A program made the position numbers and the translations under genes. Below, in pieces: positions 1-11,048 of a DNA stretch of 64,000 nt. The notes beneath the pieces are model-generated. The model was not told where the DNA came from, made no database searches, and saw only the letters and a program-made list of their open reading frames with translations. How positions within the stretch are numbered: the first letter of the stretch is position 1; each line of letters opens with the position of its first letter. Source of the DNA: Symsagittifera roscoffensis (lineage: Eukaryota; Xenacoelomorpha; Acoela; Convolutidae); NCBI RefSeq assembly GCF_963678635.1, contig NC_087062.1, positions 61,547,584-61,611,583 of the forward strand. Direction: 5' to 3'.

Positions 1-870
1 GACCTTTCAGTCGTGATTTGAACGTTAATAAAAATTTTCAAGATGTCTTTACAGTATCGAGAAAAACAGATTTGAAAATTTGTTTCTTATTTCAATTTTG
101 ATCAAATGAAGCGAGCGAGCAGGCTTGCAACAGCCTAATTATTTTTAATTTAAGCCCTGAAAACTTTGTTTTTGTTCAAATTGCATCTGTCGAAAATGCT
201 TAAACTGTTTAATGTCAATGCTTCTATCACACCTCGCAGAAAACCACCTACTTGCACAGTAACCGGCTATCCTTGGTAATACTTGAGTATTGCTATGATT
301 AGCTAACACAAATGCTAATTTATGCCTAATATTAAAAAGTGAAAATGATTTACACCGGTCTTTTGGAATTTATTTCAATAAGCTAAAAAAAAGTGTTCTT
401 GTTGAACATGGCACATCGAGCAATCAGTTTTAATCAGAAAAGATTCGCCCATGTCATCAGAAAGCATTAAGTACTTTCGGCTCGTAGTAATACCTAAATG
501 TTGTGATAAACTTATTAAATAGTTTCATGTGATATGGTACGCTTGTAAGAAGCCCTGGACGTGACTTTAGAGTTAATCTCGTCAAGCCGCGATGCTCCCC
601 TTCTACACGGACAACCCCGCCTGAACCTCCATTTGTGAAAAACCAGGTTGTAATCGCTTTGATTTCTTTTTATTTGATTTAAAATCCATTTTGAAACAAT
701 CCGTTTTACAACCTATTCTTTCTCTTGTTTTGACTCTTTTGTACCCTGTTAAGTGAATGTCCGTGCCGAAGTACAGGCCGTTTCTCACAATCCGCTGCCC
801 CCCATAACTAAATCAGCAACAAACGAATCCAATTCCAAAACTCTAGCTGCCGCATAATTTTACGGAAGCA
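1..870. other. No gene seen; AT-rich left edge
   Basis: I find no supportable coding region here. Short open frames on the - strand at 603-788 and 808-1005 have no recognisable content, and the second is the antisense shadow of the reverse-transcriptase relic that starts near 875. No repeat shared with the rest of the window was noticed. Confidence 0.5.
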
Positions 871-874
871 AGGC

Positions 875-1480
875 CTACTAGACGAACTTTTCACTGAAGC
901 AAAAGCACTCCCCATCAGACATTCGAAACAGAAGAAGTGCCAAGTGAACGAGGAAGTTAAACAGTTCTTTAAGCTAATGAGTACAGGTGAAATATCTGCC
1001 GCCATTGTATGCGTTTAAAAAAACGCCGAGACGGCTCGAAACTCAACCCTGGAAATGCACGAAAGCGACGATCCCTTGGGTCTCAATGCGTTCGAATGGA
1101 GCTTAGCAAAACGTTTACAAAGCTATCCTATACAATAGCAAGTAAAGTTCTCCTCCATAAAAACCTAACGGCGTGCAACTCGTGTCGTCTGATACCTCAG
1201 GCCAAAAATCCAGGGGTACGGCCCATTAGTATCGGCGAGGTTCTGAGACAGACAATTGTCAAAACAATCACCCATTGTAAAAAAACTAGACCTTAAAAAT
1301 TCGGAAAAATTCCCCAACTCTGCTCAGGTCAGAAAAGAGGAATCGAATATGTTATCCACAGCTTGAGGAACGAGTTTGATAAACCGGAAACGGACGCCAT
1401 ACTACTTATTGATGCTTAAAATGACTTCAAATTGCTGAACAGAAAACTTGTGTAACATTCGCCCAAAATTTACATAGTGA
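875..1480 (+). pseudogene. Reverse transcriptase pseudogene, N-terminal half (non-LTR-like)
   Basis: The frame at 878-1008 reads LDELFTEAKAL and then shifts by one. The next frame (1009-1296) holds NPGVRPISIGEVLR, the conserved block at the start of the palm in a reverse-transcriptase family I recognise from cnidarian, sponge and other invertebrate genomes. After a stop at 1294 the same frame continues with LCSGQKRGIEYVIHSLR and TDAILLIDA*NDFKLLNRK, which is the motif A region with an in-frame stop. Similarity stops near 1480. The missing C-terminal part is found about 12.7 kb away at 14210-14535, on the same strand and in the right order. The gene is dead: at least one frameshift, several stops and a large insertion. 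The family name is from memory and should be treated as approximate. Confidence 0.75.
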
Positions 1481-1647
1481 CGGAGCGTAGAAAAAGCACC
1501 TATTGACGACTGGAAAGCGTCAGTTACCTTAATTCTACTCGTTTTTCACCGTCTAGAAGTAGCCAGTTAGTTTTTTGGTCGGTTTAGGGCTAAATAAAAA
1601 GTTACCATGCTTAGGCCAACAGTCAAACGATTTTTGATCAGCTTTCG

Positions 1648-2319
1648 TTTACATGCAAAAAGAACCACATAGCTGGCTCTCGGATCCCTAGACTACGTGA
1701 TTACTATTAAAATCCTGGCTCGAAATCCATTATTTACGATGTTTTTAGTGACAGTTATAAACTAAATCTATAGGGGATGGATTGACTTTTTTTCTTTCTA
1801 GCTCCTCATGCTCCAAAAAAATAATTAAATTAGAGTTAATTCAGCCATTCAGGGCATCACAGCAGCTAAAAAGTGTATATCACAGTCTACTGATTCTCTA
1901 GGCACCGGGCCTCCAATTCCGTTCTCCTCCTGAGATAACACCCTTATCTCCTCAATCTCGTGGCCCGAGAGGGTACGGATACGCTCCGGCTGTCCCACTG
2001 AAGCCTTTTTTCTTCCTATCTGCTTCATTTAAGAATCTTATCATGCGTGATCGTCACGATAAAAGACTCCGTTTTTTCTTTTGTTTTTCTTAATTTGTTC
2101 GTTTGACGTTCTCGCTCGTTGTCTTTTTTTTCTCTTTTTTGGGTCAAAATGGCCGTTTTCTACGTTTCCGGAAAAAAATTGTTTAAAAACGAAAATTTAA
2201 AATTTTAAGTTTCCAGAACATATTGACCCTCCCTTTCACCACGAATTCTTATCTAACGTCATTAATGTCCGTTTTGTTCTCGTCTGAGGTTTCGATTATG
2301 CCAATTCGGGGGAATGGCA
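1648..2319 (-). repeat. 3' LTR of the 12.5-kb gypsy element
   Basis: Matches 13527-14202 in the same orientation. Shared landmarks include the run around CGAAATCCATTA, the segment ending GGCCCGAGAGGGTACGGAT, and the right end GGGGGAATGGC. On the element's own strand the right end would begin TGCC, a plausible TG terminus. The corresponding dinucleotide in the other LTR appears mutated. Edges are good to a few bases on the right and to tens of bases on the left. Confidence 0.75.
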
Positions 2320-3028
2320 CATACTCACTGGATAGTCCCCTTCAATGTCCCGATTGAACGCATAATTTCGGTTGATCCAGTTTTGGATAATCAACTTACA
2401 AATCGCATTAGAAAAAGAATTTTATCTACGTCACCTCAACTCACTGCGTGTCATAATTGGCATCGTACTATATTTCTACGCCTTCTAATTTTTTCACAAA
2501 ATTTGCACTATTAGGTGTGTCCTAGATAAATTTTATTTTCTGACTACTTACGTCGTTTCACCGCAAAACTTCTCTACTCTCTCGCTGATTTAAAAGGATT
2601 TGGGATGTGGCACGACCACGCAAACTTTAAAATTAACTTAATGTAACTCACAAATTATAATCGTTCATTTATGCTGTTGCCGTCAATATTAAAATTAAAA
2701 AAACTCTTCGAGCGAGCGTACCCAAACCCTACCAGGTCGCCACAAAGTGAAGATGTGTCCGACACAGGTTAAAAACTTCAGTCAGGTTTAAATAGGTAAA
2801 TATACTCACCTATGGCCTATATCAATAAGAAATCATCAACTAAAATTTTTCATTGTAATTCAACAATTGCAACAATTCCTAACAATTTCAAAGTCTGGTT
2901 TGGCACAACAACATCAAAACAAAAAATTTAAAAGTTTCAATAATCAATCTTGGTTTTCACTTGGTTTTCACACACTACAACAATTAAATTTTTTCTATCT
3001 CTCTCCACTTCTACCTCATGTCTCGTCT
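2320..3028. other. Non-coding 3' part of the gypsy element
   Basis: Between the 3' LTR and the last recognisable codons of the downstream ORF there is about 700 bp of AT-rich sequence without a supportable gene. A polypurine tract is expected on the - strand next to the LTR at about 2320-2360. The sequence there is only weakly purine-rich, so I do not call one. Confidence 0.5.
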
Positions 3029-5232
3029 TCAATCTTCACTCCATTGTTTCTTGTTCCTGTTCACCCATCTCGCTGACTTCCAGGACCTTCTGCAGCATGT
3101 CAAAAGAGTTGCTGGCCGTGCCCCAACTTTCTTGTTCCAGCAACCTCCGTTTGCAGATGGCAGGAGATCTACGATTACTTTCTGCTCCCTATTCCTGCAG
3201 AAGCTGTTGTACAGACACAGATTCACATTCCGCTCTAGGTCAGCTTGTAAGATCTCTTTTTTCTCTTGTTCTGTGGTGCAAGACATTCCAGCTACTCTCT
3301 TTATCGCTGCAGTCACAGCGTTCATATGTGACAGGAATGCCCTCTTATAGGCTCCCGGTCCTACATATAGCTGGTGCCGCACAGAACCATGGCATCAATC
3401 CTTGACTTGCCCATATTCACTCGATTGCTTCAGGTATTCTCAGAAGTTTACAGGTAGTCCTGAACAAATCCAGTTTCTTTCAGAGGCTCACTCCGCTCGT
3501 TTGCTCTGGAGTTGGTACGGTCATCTCCTGTTCAGTTGTTCCTGCTTTGCTTTCAGCCACCTCACCGCTAGCATGGTGCTGACCACCAGTATCTTTCGGT
3601 TCTGGGCTGGATCATGGAGAATAACTCCTCTGCAACCCAAACCAGAACTAGGTTTGCTCTCTTGGGGTAGCAAAACGTCTGCGCTAGGCAGTGACACGGA
3701 TACTCCCCATGAGTCAGCAGGATTTTCCTCCAAGTTCGATAACCCGATGCTATCAGCAGGGGCTCGATTTCCATCATCGTCTGATGCGTTTCTTCTTTCT
3801 CATCTATCGTGGGGAAATCGCTTGACATCATCCCTCTCGCCTTCTTTTTCTGCATTTCACTGATGTTTCCCTCGCCCCACTTCACGAAATCTTCTCCCAC
3901 CAACTCTTCTATCTCATCCCTAGACCTCTCCGGGACTGCCCGAATAATCTTCGTCAGTAGCTCATGGGACTTTTCAGACATTCTCGACAATCTCACGCAC
4001 TTGGGCACCAAAAAAAGCAGGTCAATCATTCTATGTTGCCTTCTGACATCTGCAACCACCAGGTACGTCTGGTATTTGCTGTTGTAGTATGCCGCGCTAG
4101 ATCCCACCAGGTACTTCGAGCCGACTGTCTTATGATACCCCTCGCTATGCTTCAGATTCATTTCGTTCCCATGAGCTTTTCGCTAGCTTCCAATTTTCTG
4201 TTCCATCTGTAACGCTCCAGGGAATACTTCCACACTCAAGGATGTGACCAGACCATGGGCATATTCCAGGCGTTCCAATGACTCAATCGACCTGACCATC
4301 CCCAATTCCCGCACTCTCTCCATCCAGAAATCGAGGACCCTCTTGCTCGAAGTCAAAGTACGAGTCCCTCGCTTCTTCATTGACGAATGGATTATAAGCC
4401 ACTCCCGGAATTCCTGACACATACTGGAAGGTCTTCTGCTTCCCTAACGTCACGTATTCTTTCAGACTTCTAACTCTTTCCAGCAATTCTTTAGCGAATG
4501 TCAGTTCTTTGTAAGAGCATCTCCTGACTTCCTCCAATCTCCGGTAGCTGTAAAGGTCGTTTACTTCTTTTGTCGGGATCCGTGGTGGCATTTCCTGGTA
4601 GAGTTCCAACGAGGCTCTCAACAAGACTTCTTCACGCTTCATCGATCCCTGTCTGATTGCCTTCACGCATTCTTCTAGCACCGGATTGGGGATACAATCC
4701 ACCATAAATCCACAAAGCAAAGCGCATCTTTTACATTTTGCCCATGCTATCGCGCAATCATCCCTGGCAATCAACACCCTCAAGGCTCTCATTAGTTCTA
4801 ACTGCTGCTCTCTCGCCTTCGTCTCAATGGTGGCTTTATACTCCTGTCTTCTTATCCCAACAAGACACACACAAGTTTTACTTGTAGATCTGTCCTGACA
4901 CAGGGGTTGGCTATGTACTCCATCACTGATGAGGGAGTACCCATGGTTTCATCGAAATACTTCTGTAGGGCCACCTTCCAGGAGATTTTGTTCAGAAGTT
5001 CCAAACCGTTCTCATTTGCCTCCGATGACATCACAGTGCCATATTCTTCCCTCTTCAGATTTGATCCCGTCACCAGCTCCTTCAGGTGCTTGATTTCCTC
5101 CTCCTTGGAAGCGATCTGTAACTCGTCAAACTTTCTCTTCCATTGGTCACGATCCTTCGCTTTCTCCTTGTATTCATCAAACTTGGCGCACAATTCTTCC
5201 CAGGCTTTGTCCTTTTTTTTCAAGAGTTTCAC
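3029..5232 (-). pseudogene. Long extension downstream of integrase with N-terminal coiled coil, function unknown
   Basis: Four overlapping - strand frames (4852-5232, 4283-4870, 4183-4422 with 3568-4161 in the same frame, and 3029-3382) read as one broken protein of roughly 700 residues. It begins with a charged, heptad-like stretch (KAWEELCAKFDEYKEKAK) and continues through a Cys-containing middle (CAIAWAKCKRCALLCGF). A well-formed 197-codon block at 3568-4161 is joined upstream by one TAG stop. The frame change at about 5215 falls in an 8-A run, and removing one A joins this ORF to the post-integrase tail, so it was probably a continuation of Pol rather than a separate gene. I see no signal peptide or transmembrane anchor of the kind expected for an envelope protein. 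I do not recognise the family. Confidence 0.6.
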
Positions 5233-6187
5233 TGGTTTCTGCCGTCTGTATTTCGATGTCGTTCATTCTCACCTTCTTTGGTGGTGGAGCTGCGGTTGGT
5301 GAGTCCACAGAATGCAATGGGGCCGGCTCATCACGTGATCTTTTCGATCCGAAGAGAGGCTGCGCTGAGTAACTGGGGCGTACTGGCTTTAGCATTTCTC
5401 CCAGCCTACAAACCCTTTGTTCGCCTAACCCTGGCACAAGAGCCAGGTCATGCTCAGACATCTCTCTGCGTCTCCATCGCATGAGTCGATTCCTGCCCCG
5501 CTCGGTGGTACCGGACTTGAGCAGATCGAGATTGAATGCGGGAACACGTAAGGGACCATCTGAAGCGACCCAGTTGGACTCGGTGTTGTCGTGACTGATA
5601 TAATTGATGGTAGTCTGATCGATATCCTGAACCGTCAGGATCGTCTCCTTGGGATCTGCAGTTAGATCATGCAGCAATTCTAGCACTCGTAGGTTTCTTA
5701 ACTCTTTCTCATGCATCTGCTCTACCTCTGGGTCGAATTCCACTGCCGGCTCTGAGCGATCGTCGATCGAATCCTGGTGTGTGTCGTTGATCAGGTCGAT
5801 CTCCTGTGACACAACTATTTCGCTCAGGCCACGTCGATCAAACCAATCCTGTCCACGACAAAGTCTTCACTATACGGGTTGTATTTCCTTTTACTCCTTC
5901 CCTTCTTGCCCTGGTGCGTCTCCATGGTAAAGGGAAAGTCAGGCTCCACTCCTTCATCAATTTCGGTCTGCTCTGGCCAGTCCCAGTCCTCCTCAGTAAA
6001 TAGTAGGGTTTCGTCATCAACCTCCATGCGCTCGGTTTAATTCCAGGTCAAGTGACAATTCACAATCATCTACCACTTCATTCCCGTCGTTTTTGTCGCA
6101 GGTCGGGTCAACTATCAAAGTGTCCTCATCATTCATGACAGCCGGAATGCACCAGTCCTCCGATGAGGCGTTGTGCGGTTTGATATT
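5177..6187 (-). pseudogene. Post-integrase tail of gypsy Pol
   Basis: Frames 5824-6027 and 5177-5812 follow the integrase on the - strand. The first carries a basic patch (GKKGRSKRKYNPYSEDF) and the second an acidic N-terminus followed by GRNRLMRWRRREMSEHD. Such acidic, basic-patched tails after the integrase occur in a group of invertebrate gypsy Pol proteins I recognise. Frameshifts near 6010 and 5830 separate the pieces. A homopolymer slip near 5215 separates this tail from the next coiled-coil ORF. The role of the tail is unknown. It could bind chromatin or steer integration, but the sequence does not show that. Confidence 0.6.
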
Positions 6188-7180
6188 CTCTTAATGAGCT
6201 GCCCGTCCGGTGCTCAACCGATAAAAACGACCACCCTGGTGCACTTCAGTTATTTGAAATGGGCCACGCCATTTTTCAGTTATTTTTTGATTCCCTTTGG
6301 AGGAGCGAGTTCCTGGAACACCCAGACATAGTCCCCAACTGAGTAGGCTTTTGAATCATCGGTCCTCTTGTCGAACCTCCTTTTCTGCCTGACTTGAGCC
6401 TGCTGCGTGTTTCTCCTGCAGAGATCATTGATTTCCTGTTGCCGCCTGATCACCTCACGCACGTACGTCTGTGGTGCTGTTCCCCTACCCTCGTACTCAG
6501 CGTAGAAGAACGTTAATGGGAGGGCCTTCTAGTGGCCAGTTAACATCACGTGCGGGCTTACTCCCGTGGTGGAGTGTTCGGTGCTATTGTGAGCGCCCAT
6601 TACCTGCGGCAAGGGCCTATCCCAGTCGTCCATGTATCGTGATCAATAGACCCTCAACATGGAAACTAGTGTGCGGTTTTGTCTTTTTCCATCTCGTGAA
6701 ATGATCAATCATTGCCAGCACTTGGTTATAGCCCGCGGCCGTCATGCAGAGTTTCTGATGATCAATTTGTACCAACTCATTGAATCCTAACGACTGACAT
6801 AACAAGCATGCAGAAATCCATTTCTCTTAGGCCTTCTTCAAGCCAAGCCATTCAAATTGCTTCTGTATTTGGTTATACACATTATCCACGCTTTTCTGGC
6901 CCATCCGATTGTGTGAACGGAACAGTAATTCAATTTGATAACGCTTTGGTAGCACAATCAAATTGTATTTGTAAAGGACTTTGTCTTCTTTTTTGCGCTT
7001 GCAGGCCACAATCCCGTCTTTGTTCAAGAATAACAAATCCTTTCTCTTTAGATAAAATTGCTTTAGGATCTTATAGCTGTTTTCTTCTAAATTGTCTTTG
7101 TCAGGTGCTCCGTTTTCTATCCATCTCTTTAGTTCAGGGTGAGCTGGTATGGGATGCCCGGACTTATCATTCCACCTGAT
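6187..7180 (-). pseudogene. Gypsy integrase (zinc-binding, core, C-terminal parts), core internally deleted
   Basis: On the - strand the N-terminal zinc-binding domain is at 6827-7036, extending to about 6800 (RSHNRMGQKSVDNVYNQI, then CLLC). The start of the catalytic core follows at 6617-6805 with QIDHQKLCMTAAGYNQVLA, containing the first catalytic Asp. The reading then jumps directly to the late core (YMDDWDRPLPQVMGAHNSTE, near 6570-6640). The segment that should hold the second Asp and the catalytic Glu is missing, so this copy could not have been active as it stands. The C-terminal region at 6280-6462 (RRNTQQAQVRQKRRFDKR, VGDYVWVFQE) continues in a shifted frame to about 6187 with KWRGPFQITEVHQGGRFYRL. 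Integrase inserts the cDNA into host chromatin. Confidence 0.8.
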
Positions 7181-7339
7181 GAGTGGCAGCTAGTCATAGG
7201 TGTCTTTATCCAGAAAGGAAAAGCTAACCTTAATTTCTGCCTGGTTAGCTTGCTTCTCATCTTATCGCTCGTAGAACTCAGCTTCTTGCTGAGGCTGTCG
7301 GCATTCTGGTGCTTGTCACGTGTTCGATGCTATATAATC

Positions 7340-7745
7340 ATGTGATAGCCATCCAGACGCACGTTCCAGCGACCGATATAGCTTTGGTCCATCGAATAAG
7401 TCATTAGCCAGGCAGGAGCTCGGTTTTTCACGCGCAACTTGAATGGAGCACTCCCCAAGTAGGCCCTATACTTTTCAACTTTCGATGCACCGTATTTCAT
7501 TTCAGTGTCGGTTAAGACTTTACTCCCATAGGCTATTAGCTGGAGAACAGTCCTTCCATTCTACTCTTGTTCCTGGCGAAGTATGCCCGATATCGCAACT
7601 ACCGAGATGCATATGTGTCTAGCACAAACATCCCTTTCTCTTTAAGCATACCGAGGACCGGAGCCTCGCAAAATTCGCGCTTAATGTTCTCAAAACAGAC
7701 CTGAGCCTCGTCAGTCCAGCTGAATTTCTTACCCTCATTTCGCAT
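7340..7745 (-). pseudogene. Gypsy RNase H domain, frameshifted
   Basis: The - strand reads KKFSWTDEAQVCFENIKREF, then APVLGMLKEKGMFVLDTYAS with the first RNase H Asp. After a stop and a frame change it gives VLQLIAYGSKVLTDTEMKYG, EKYRAYLGSAPFKLRVKNRA and QSYIGRWNVRLDGYHMII. This is the usual gypsy connection plus RNase H module, which degrades the RNA of the RNA-DNA hybrid. It lies directly between the reverse transcriptase and integrase parts, as expected. Confidence 0.75.
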
Positions 7746-8640
7746 CAACTGCTACATAGGGTATGTCTTGTCAGCATACCCTTTGATAAACTCTCGGTAG
7801 TAATCCGAGAAAGCTCATCGGTCTTCGGTGATTTCCATGTCAATACTGCTTCAATCACTTCAGGATCTGGTCTGACTCCTTGTTTATCTACAAGACGATT
7901 CAGATGATTGATTGAGTCTCTCAGGATTTCGAACTTGTAAGTAAAGACCTCGTCCAGAGTCTCTATATGGTCCTCCATCGTTGGTTTTGCAATACCCACG
8001 TCATCAACGTAACACATTATGAGGTTGCCATAATTTTTAGTCACCCTCTTGAGTGCCTGGGCCATTAATCGTTGGAATGTGGCTGTTGCATTGCATAGTC
8101 CGAACAGTATTCTTCTCCACTGGAACAGTCCCAGTTCACACGCGAAGCCCGTTTTCTTTCGATCTTGTTTTCTGAGAGGCACTTACCAGAACACAGAGCC
8201 CAAATACAACGTCGTGAAAAATTTTGCATCTCCAGACTTGGAGAGGCTCTCATCGATGCGGGGAATCAAGTATGCGTCCTTTATCGTTACCGCGTTCAGT
8301 TAACCGAAATCACAACAAAATCGATGTTGCCCCCTTCCTTTTTGCCATGAATACGCCGCAAGCCCAAAGGGACTTCGACGGTTCAACCATGTCATACTTC
8401 ATTAACATCTCATTCTCTTTCCTGCATGCTTCCGACTTGTGTGGTGTCATTCTCCTAGCTCCCTCCCTGCGAGGTACCAAATCCTCTTCTATCTCTTTTT
8501 CATGTTCTACAAAATGCAGCAACCTATGTCAGCTTTCTGCTTCGAAAAAACGTCCGCGTTCCGATTCAACACTGCTCTAAGAGAGTCCAGTTCCTTATCC
8601 GATGTTTTAACTTCTAGGTGTTCTATCTCAGGACTGGTTT
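7745..8640 (-). pseudogene. Gypsy reverse transcriptase, degenerate
   Basis: The N-terminal part is at 8310-8522 (EGARRMTPHKSEACRKENEM, then VEPSKSLWACGVFMAKRKG), preceded by LDSLRAVLNRNADVFSKQK at about 8540-8600. The frame 7745-8182 holds the palm: FACELGLFQWRRILFGLCN, TATFQRLMAQAL and the catalytic box MCYVDDV. The piece between (PRIDESLSKSGDAKFFTTLY, about 8185-8260) is in another frame. Several frameshifts are present. The protein would copy the element's RNA into DNA. The YVDD box is intact, so decay is by frameshift rather than active-site loss. Confidence 0.82.
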
Positions 8641-9235
8641 ATTAGTGCTAATTCTATGTCTGTTGGTCTCGCAGGGATTACTTCTCCTTCTAATTCAACT
8701 CGAGGTCAATCAAGAACTTGTCGATTGACTCATCATCTCTATGACGTCTCCTCTGAAACTTCACCATGGCCTGATGCCCCTGTACACCCGAGCCGAAAGG
8801 ATTGACCAATTTGTCGAAGATTTTGCGAGCACTGTCTCGTTCATTCGACCTTTTCGCCATCACACAGCTCAGGGCCGTGCCCTCGAAGTTACTCGTCAGT
8901 GCGCTACATTCTTATTTCTTGGATAGGTTCTCCTACTCAAAATGCAACTTCACGGCCTCTATCCAGGTATCAATGCAGCCATCTGACTAGACCTTTTACG
9001 AGTTCGGTTTCTTGAGTGTCTTTCGTGACCTCTCTCCTCTCTCAGTAGACTTCAAGAGTTTAGTAATGGACGTATCAAGAGACCTGTTTAATGGCTCAAA
9101 TATTGAAGCGTACGTCGTAGTGTCATGTGTCATGTGAGACGGTGGTCAATTCTGGTACTGATCTGACCTGCGGCCCCGTGGGCAAGCGTGCCCCCGATCT
9201 GGCGTGATTGGATTCGTCCAACCTGCCCTCGACTC
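8640..9235 (-). other. Gypsy protease-to-RT interval, no protease motif seen
   Basis: A retropepsin with a D-T/S-G motif would be expected here between gag and reverse transcriptase on the - strand. I could not find one in a readable frame. The stretch carries many stops and looks decayed or partly deleted. The related elements at 32.4 kb and 43.2 kb do keep a DTG. Confidence 0.4.
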
Positions 9236-9697
9236 TTAAGCTGCCTTAAGTCTCTCCCTATGGTTAGGCTCAAACATCGTTCTTAACCTCAGTGGAGCCT
9301 CCGCGTGACGGTGGGTTCCGGATCCGTCAGTCGCCAGACGCGAGTCCTCCATTGAACCGGAACGATTCTCTTGGTTGCTGCCTCTCAAGATCTCATCAAT
9401 CTTGCGCATCATAAGGTCAGCCTTGGCATCTAATCTCCTATCCAAGCTAGTCATCACGTGAGCGTAGATGTTGTCATGATCGTTCAATATTCACTCGATC
9501 TCTCTTCCCATCCTATTGTTTCTTTCTGCTGACTCCTTGGTTGCTAGAGCTGAGGTCTGTGCAAGGCACTGATCGATATTTCGAATCAACTGAACCTGTT
9601 CACTCCGGGCTTGTAGTTTCGCGTCTGCCAGTTCGTCTCTTAACCCCTCATGGCCCTGTTGAGCCCTTTCTTCCACTCGGTCGATCTTTTTCGTCAT
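9236..9697 (-). pseudogene. Gag-like coiled-coil region
   Basis: Two - strand frames (9491-9697 and 9236-9487) run on from one another across a stop at 9488-9490. The first is rich in charged residues with coiled-coil character (KKIDRVEERAQQGHEGLRDE). The second contains RRLDAKADLMMRKIDEIL and an Arg-rich end. Their place upstream of reverse transcriptase and their composition suit Gag, but I see no CCHC knuckle in this copy. Confidence 0.5.
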
Positions 9698-9893
9698 GTC
9701 CTATTGTAGTTCTTCAAGGCTTGTCATTACGTTGGCAAACATGCCACTCACATCACTGGCCGTTCCCAACACTGGGTAAGACCTAGAGACGATGACGTCA
9801 TCTGAGGTTGCAGCCTGGTGCTCGATGATGCACCACCTTCCTGCGTGCCCACCGACATCATTAGCCGGTCGAATGTCGAGGATGCTCCCATCG

Positions 9894-10406
9894 TCATCCC
9901 ATCTGTCTCGGGCTAGGTGTGAAGTCCGTGTCCGAGTGCATCAGTCCCCGATGGTCAAAGCCAGAAGACAATCCATCTGCTCGGAGCGATGCCATGCGTT
10001 TATCGTACATCATCTTGAAACTCTTCCCTGCTTTTGAACTTGGTTGCTCTTTCCTGGGACTTATGCTCGACATCATCGCATTCTTGCCCTGCTTGACTAG
10101 AGAGGATTGTTCCTTTCTACGATTATTGATCTTGGTCTCCGATTTGGACGTGCCTTTGAACAACAGTTCCGTTCTTGCATCAATCTCGTAACGCTCCAAG
10201 GTTCTCCGGTGTTTCTCTACCCCCTCCCGTTCCAACTCGTCACCGGGCTCTTGCGGGTCCTCCTGATGGTGGTGGTCGGGTCGGATTAGCGTCTGCTCCC
10301 CTTCCTCGAAGGGTTCCGTTGGTGTCACGTTCGCCGCACCGGCCTGGGCGTTTCGCCCTTCATCACCATCTAGATTCTTCTCACTTCTTAGTTTCATTCC
10401 GCTCAC
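9894..10406 (-). CDS. Gag-like N-terminal ORF, 170 codons, hydrophilic
   Basis: An open - strand frame starts MSGMKLRSEKNLDGDEG and is rich in Glu, Lys, Arg, Ser and His. It has a run of acidic and Pro residues and then a basic middle (SKSETKINNRRKEQSS). It is the first ORF after the long leader and lies upstream of the coiled-coil Gag-like frames, so it is probably the N-terminus of Gag. There is no recognised domain. It ends at a stop and was probably once joined to the frames at 9236-9697. Confidence 0.5.
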   Translation of the reverse strand: MSGMKLRSEKNLDGDEGRNAQAGAANVTPTEPFEEGEQTLIRPDHHHQEDPQEPGDELEREGVEKHRRTLERYEIDARTELLFKGTSKSETKINNRRKEQSSLVKQGKNAMMSSISPRKEQPSSKAGKSFKMMYDKRMASLRADGLSSGFDHRGLMHSDTDFTPSPRQMG

Positions 10407-11048
10407 TGAAAGATCACCATGATATTCACTCGTTGCTTCACAAGCAAAAACGTCGGAGATGCTGCTAATCGAAGATTGGCTACGCCGCGATTTAAACCTC
10501 CGCGTACTTCCCGTGCTCAGCCTGGAAACCTTAGTCGTTTCTCCTGACGAGTCTCTCTACGGCATTTTTTTCGATAAGCGAGGTCCTCATCTATCCAAAA
10601 ATGTTTTCTGACGACAATGCACAAAAATCTTTTTTTCCTTAAGCCTGCTTGTTCAATTTCTTCAATATCTAAATTATTCTTTAATCATTTAGAGATGCTA
10701 TTAGTGACTCGGATAAAGTTCAACACAGGGTCTGCCTGTTGTTCAGTTACTATTGATTCCACTCAAACACTTAATATAATACATTCACAAAAACTCACAA
10801 GATATTATACCCAACACACAAAACACAACTGACAATAAAATAACAACACACACTATGGATGACAGCGATCTCTCGCTTCAGTATCACTTTACCACCACAG
10901 ACGTCTGAAAACACTGTTTCATTTAAAATCAAGTAAGTTTTTTATAAAATAACAGTGATGGTTTCAATATCAGACAAATAAAACTTAATCTTGAAGAAAA
11001 AGGCTTTCCTCAATTGTAACACTCCAAACGAACAAAGCCCAGGAAACC
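10407..11048 (-). other. Leader of the gypsy element next to gag
   Basis: About 640 bp of non-coding sequence between the first gag-like ORF and the duplicated hairpin unit. I see no gene. The + strand frame at 10617-10832 has no coding character. Confidence 0.45.

Noticed and set aside
2950-3405. + strand frames of 110-153 codons at 2950-3863
   Set aside because: They overlap, on the opposite strand, a better - strand coding relic with consistent composition and position after integrase. Ser/Cys-rich translations are typical shadows.
3029-5232. Envelope gene making the gypsy element an errantivirus
   Set aside because: The position after integrase fits, but I see no signal peptide, furin-type site or transmembrane anchor, and the ORF begins with a charged coiled coil that probably continued from Pol.
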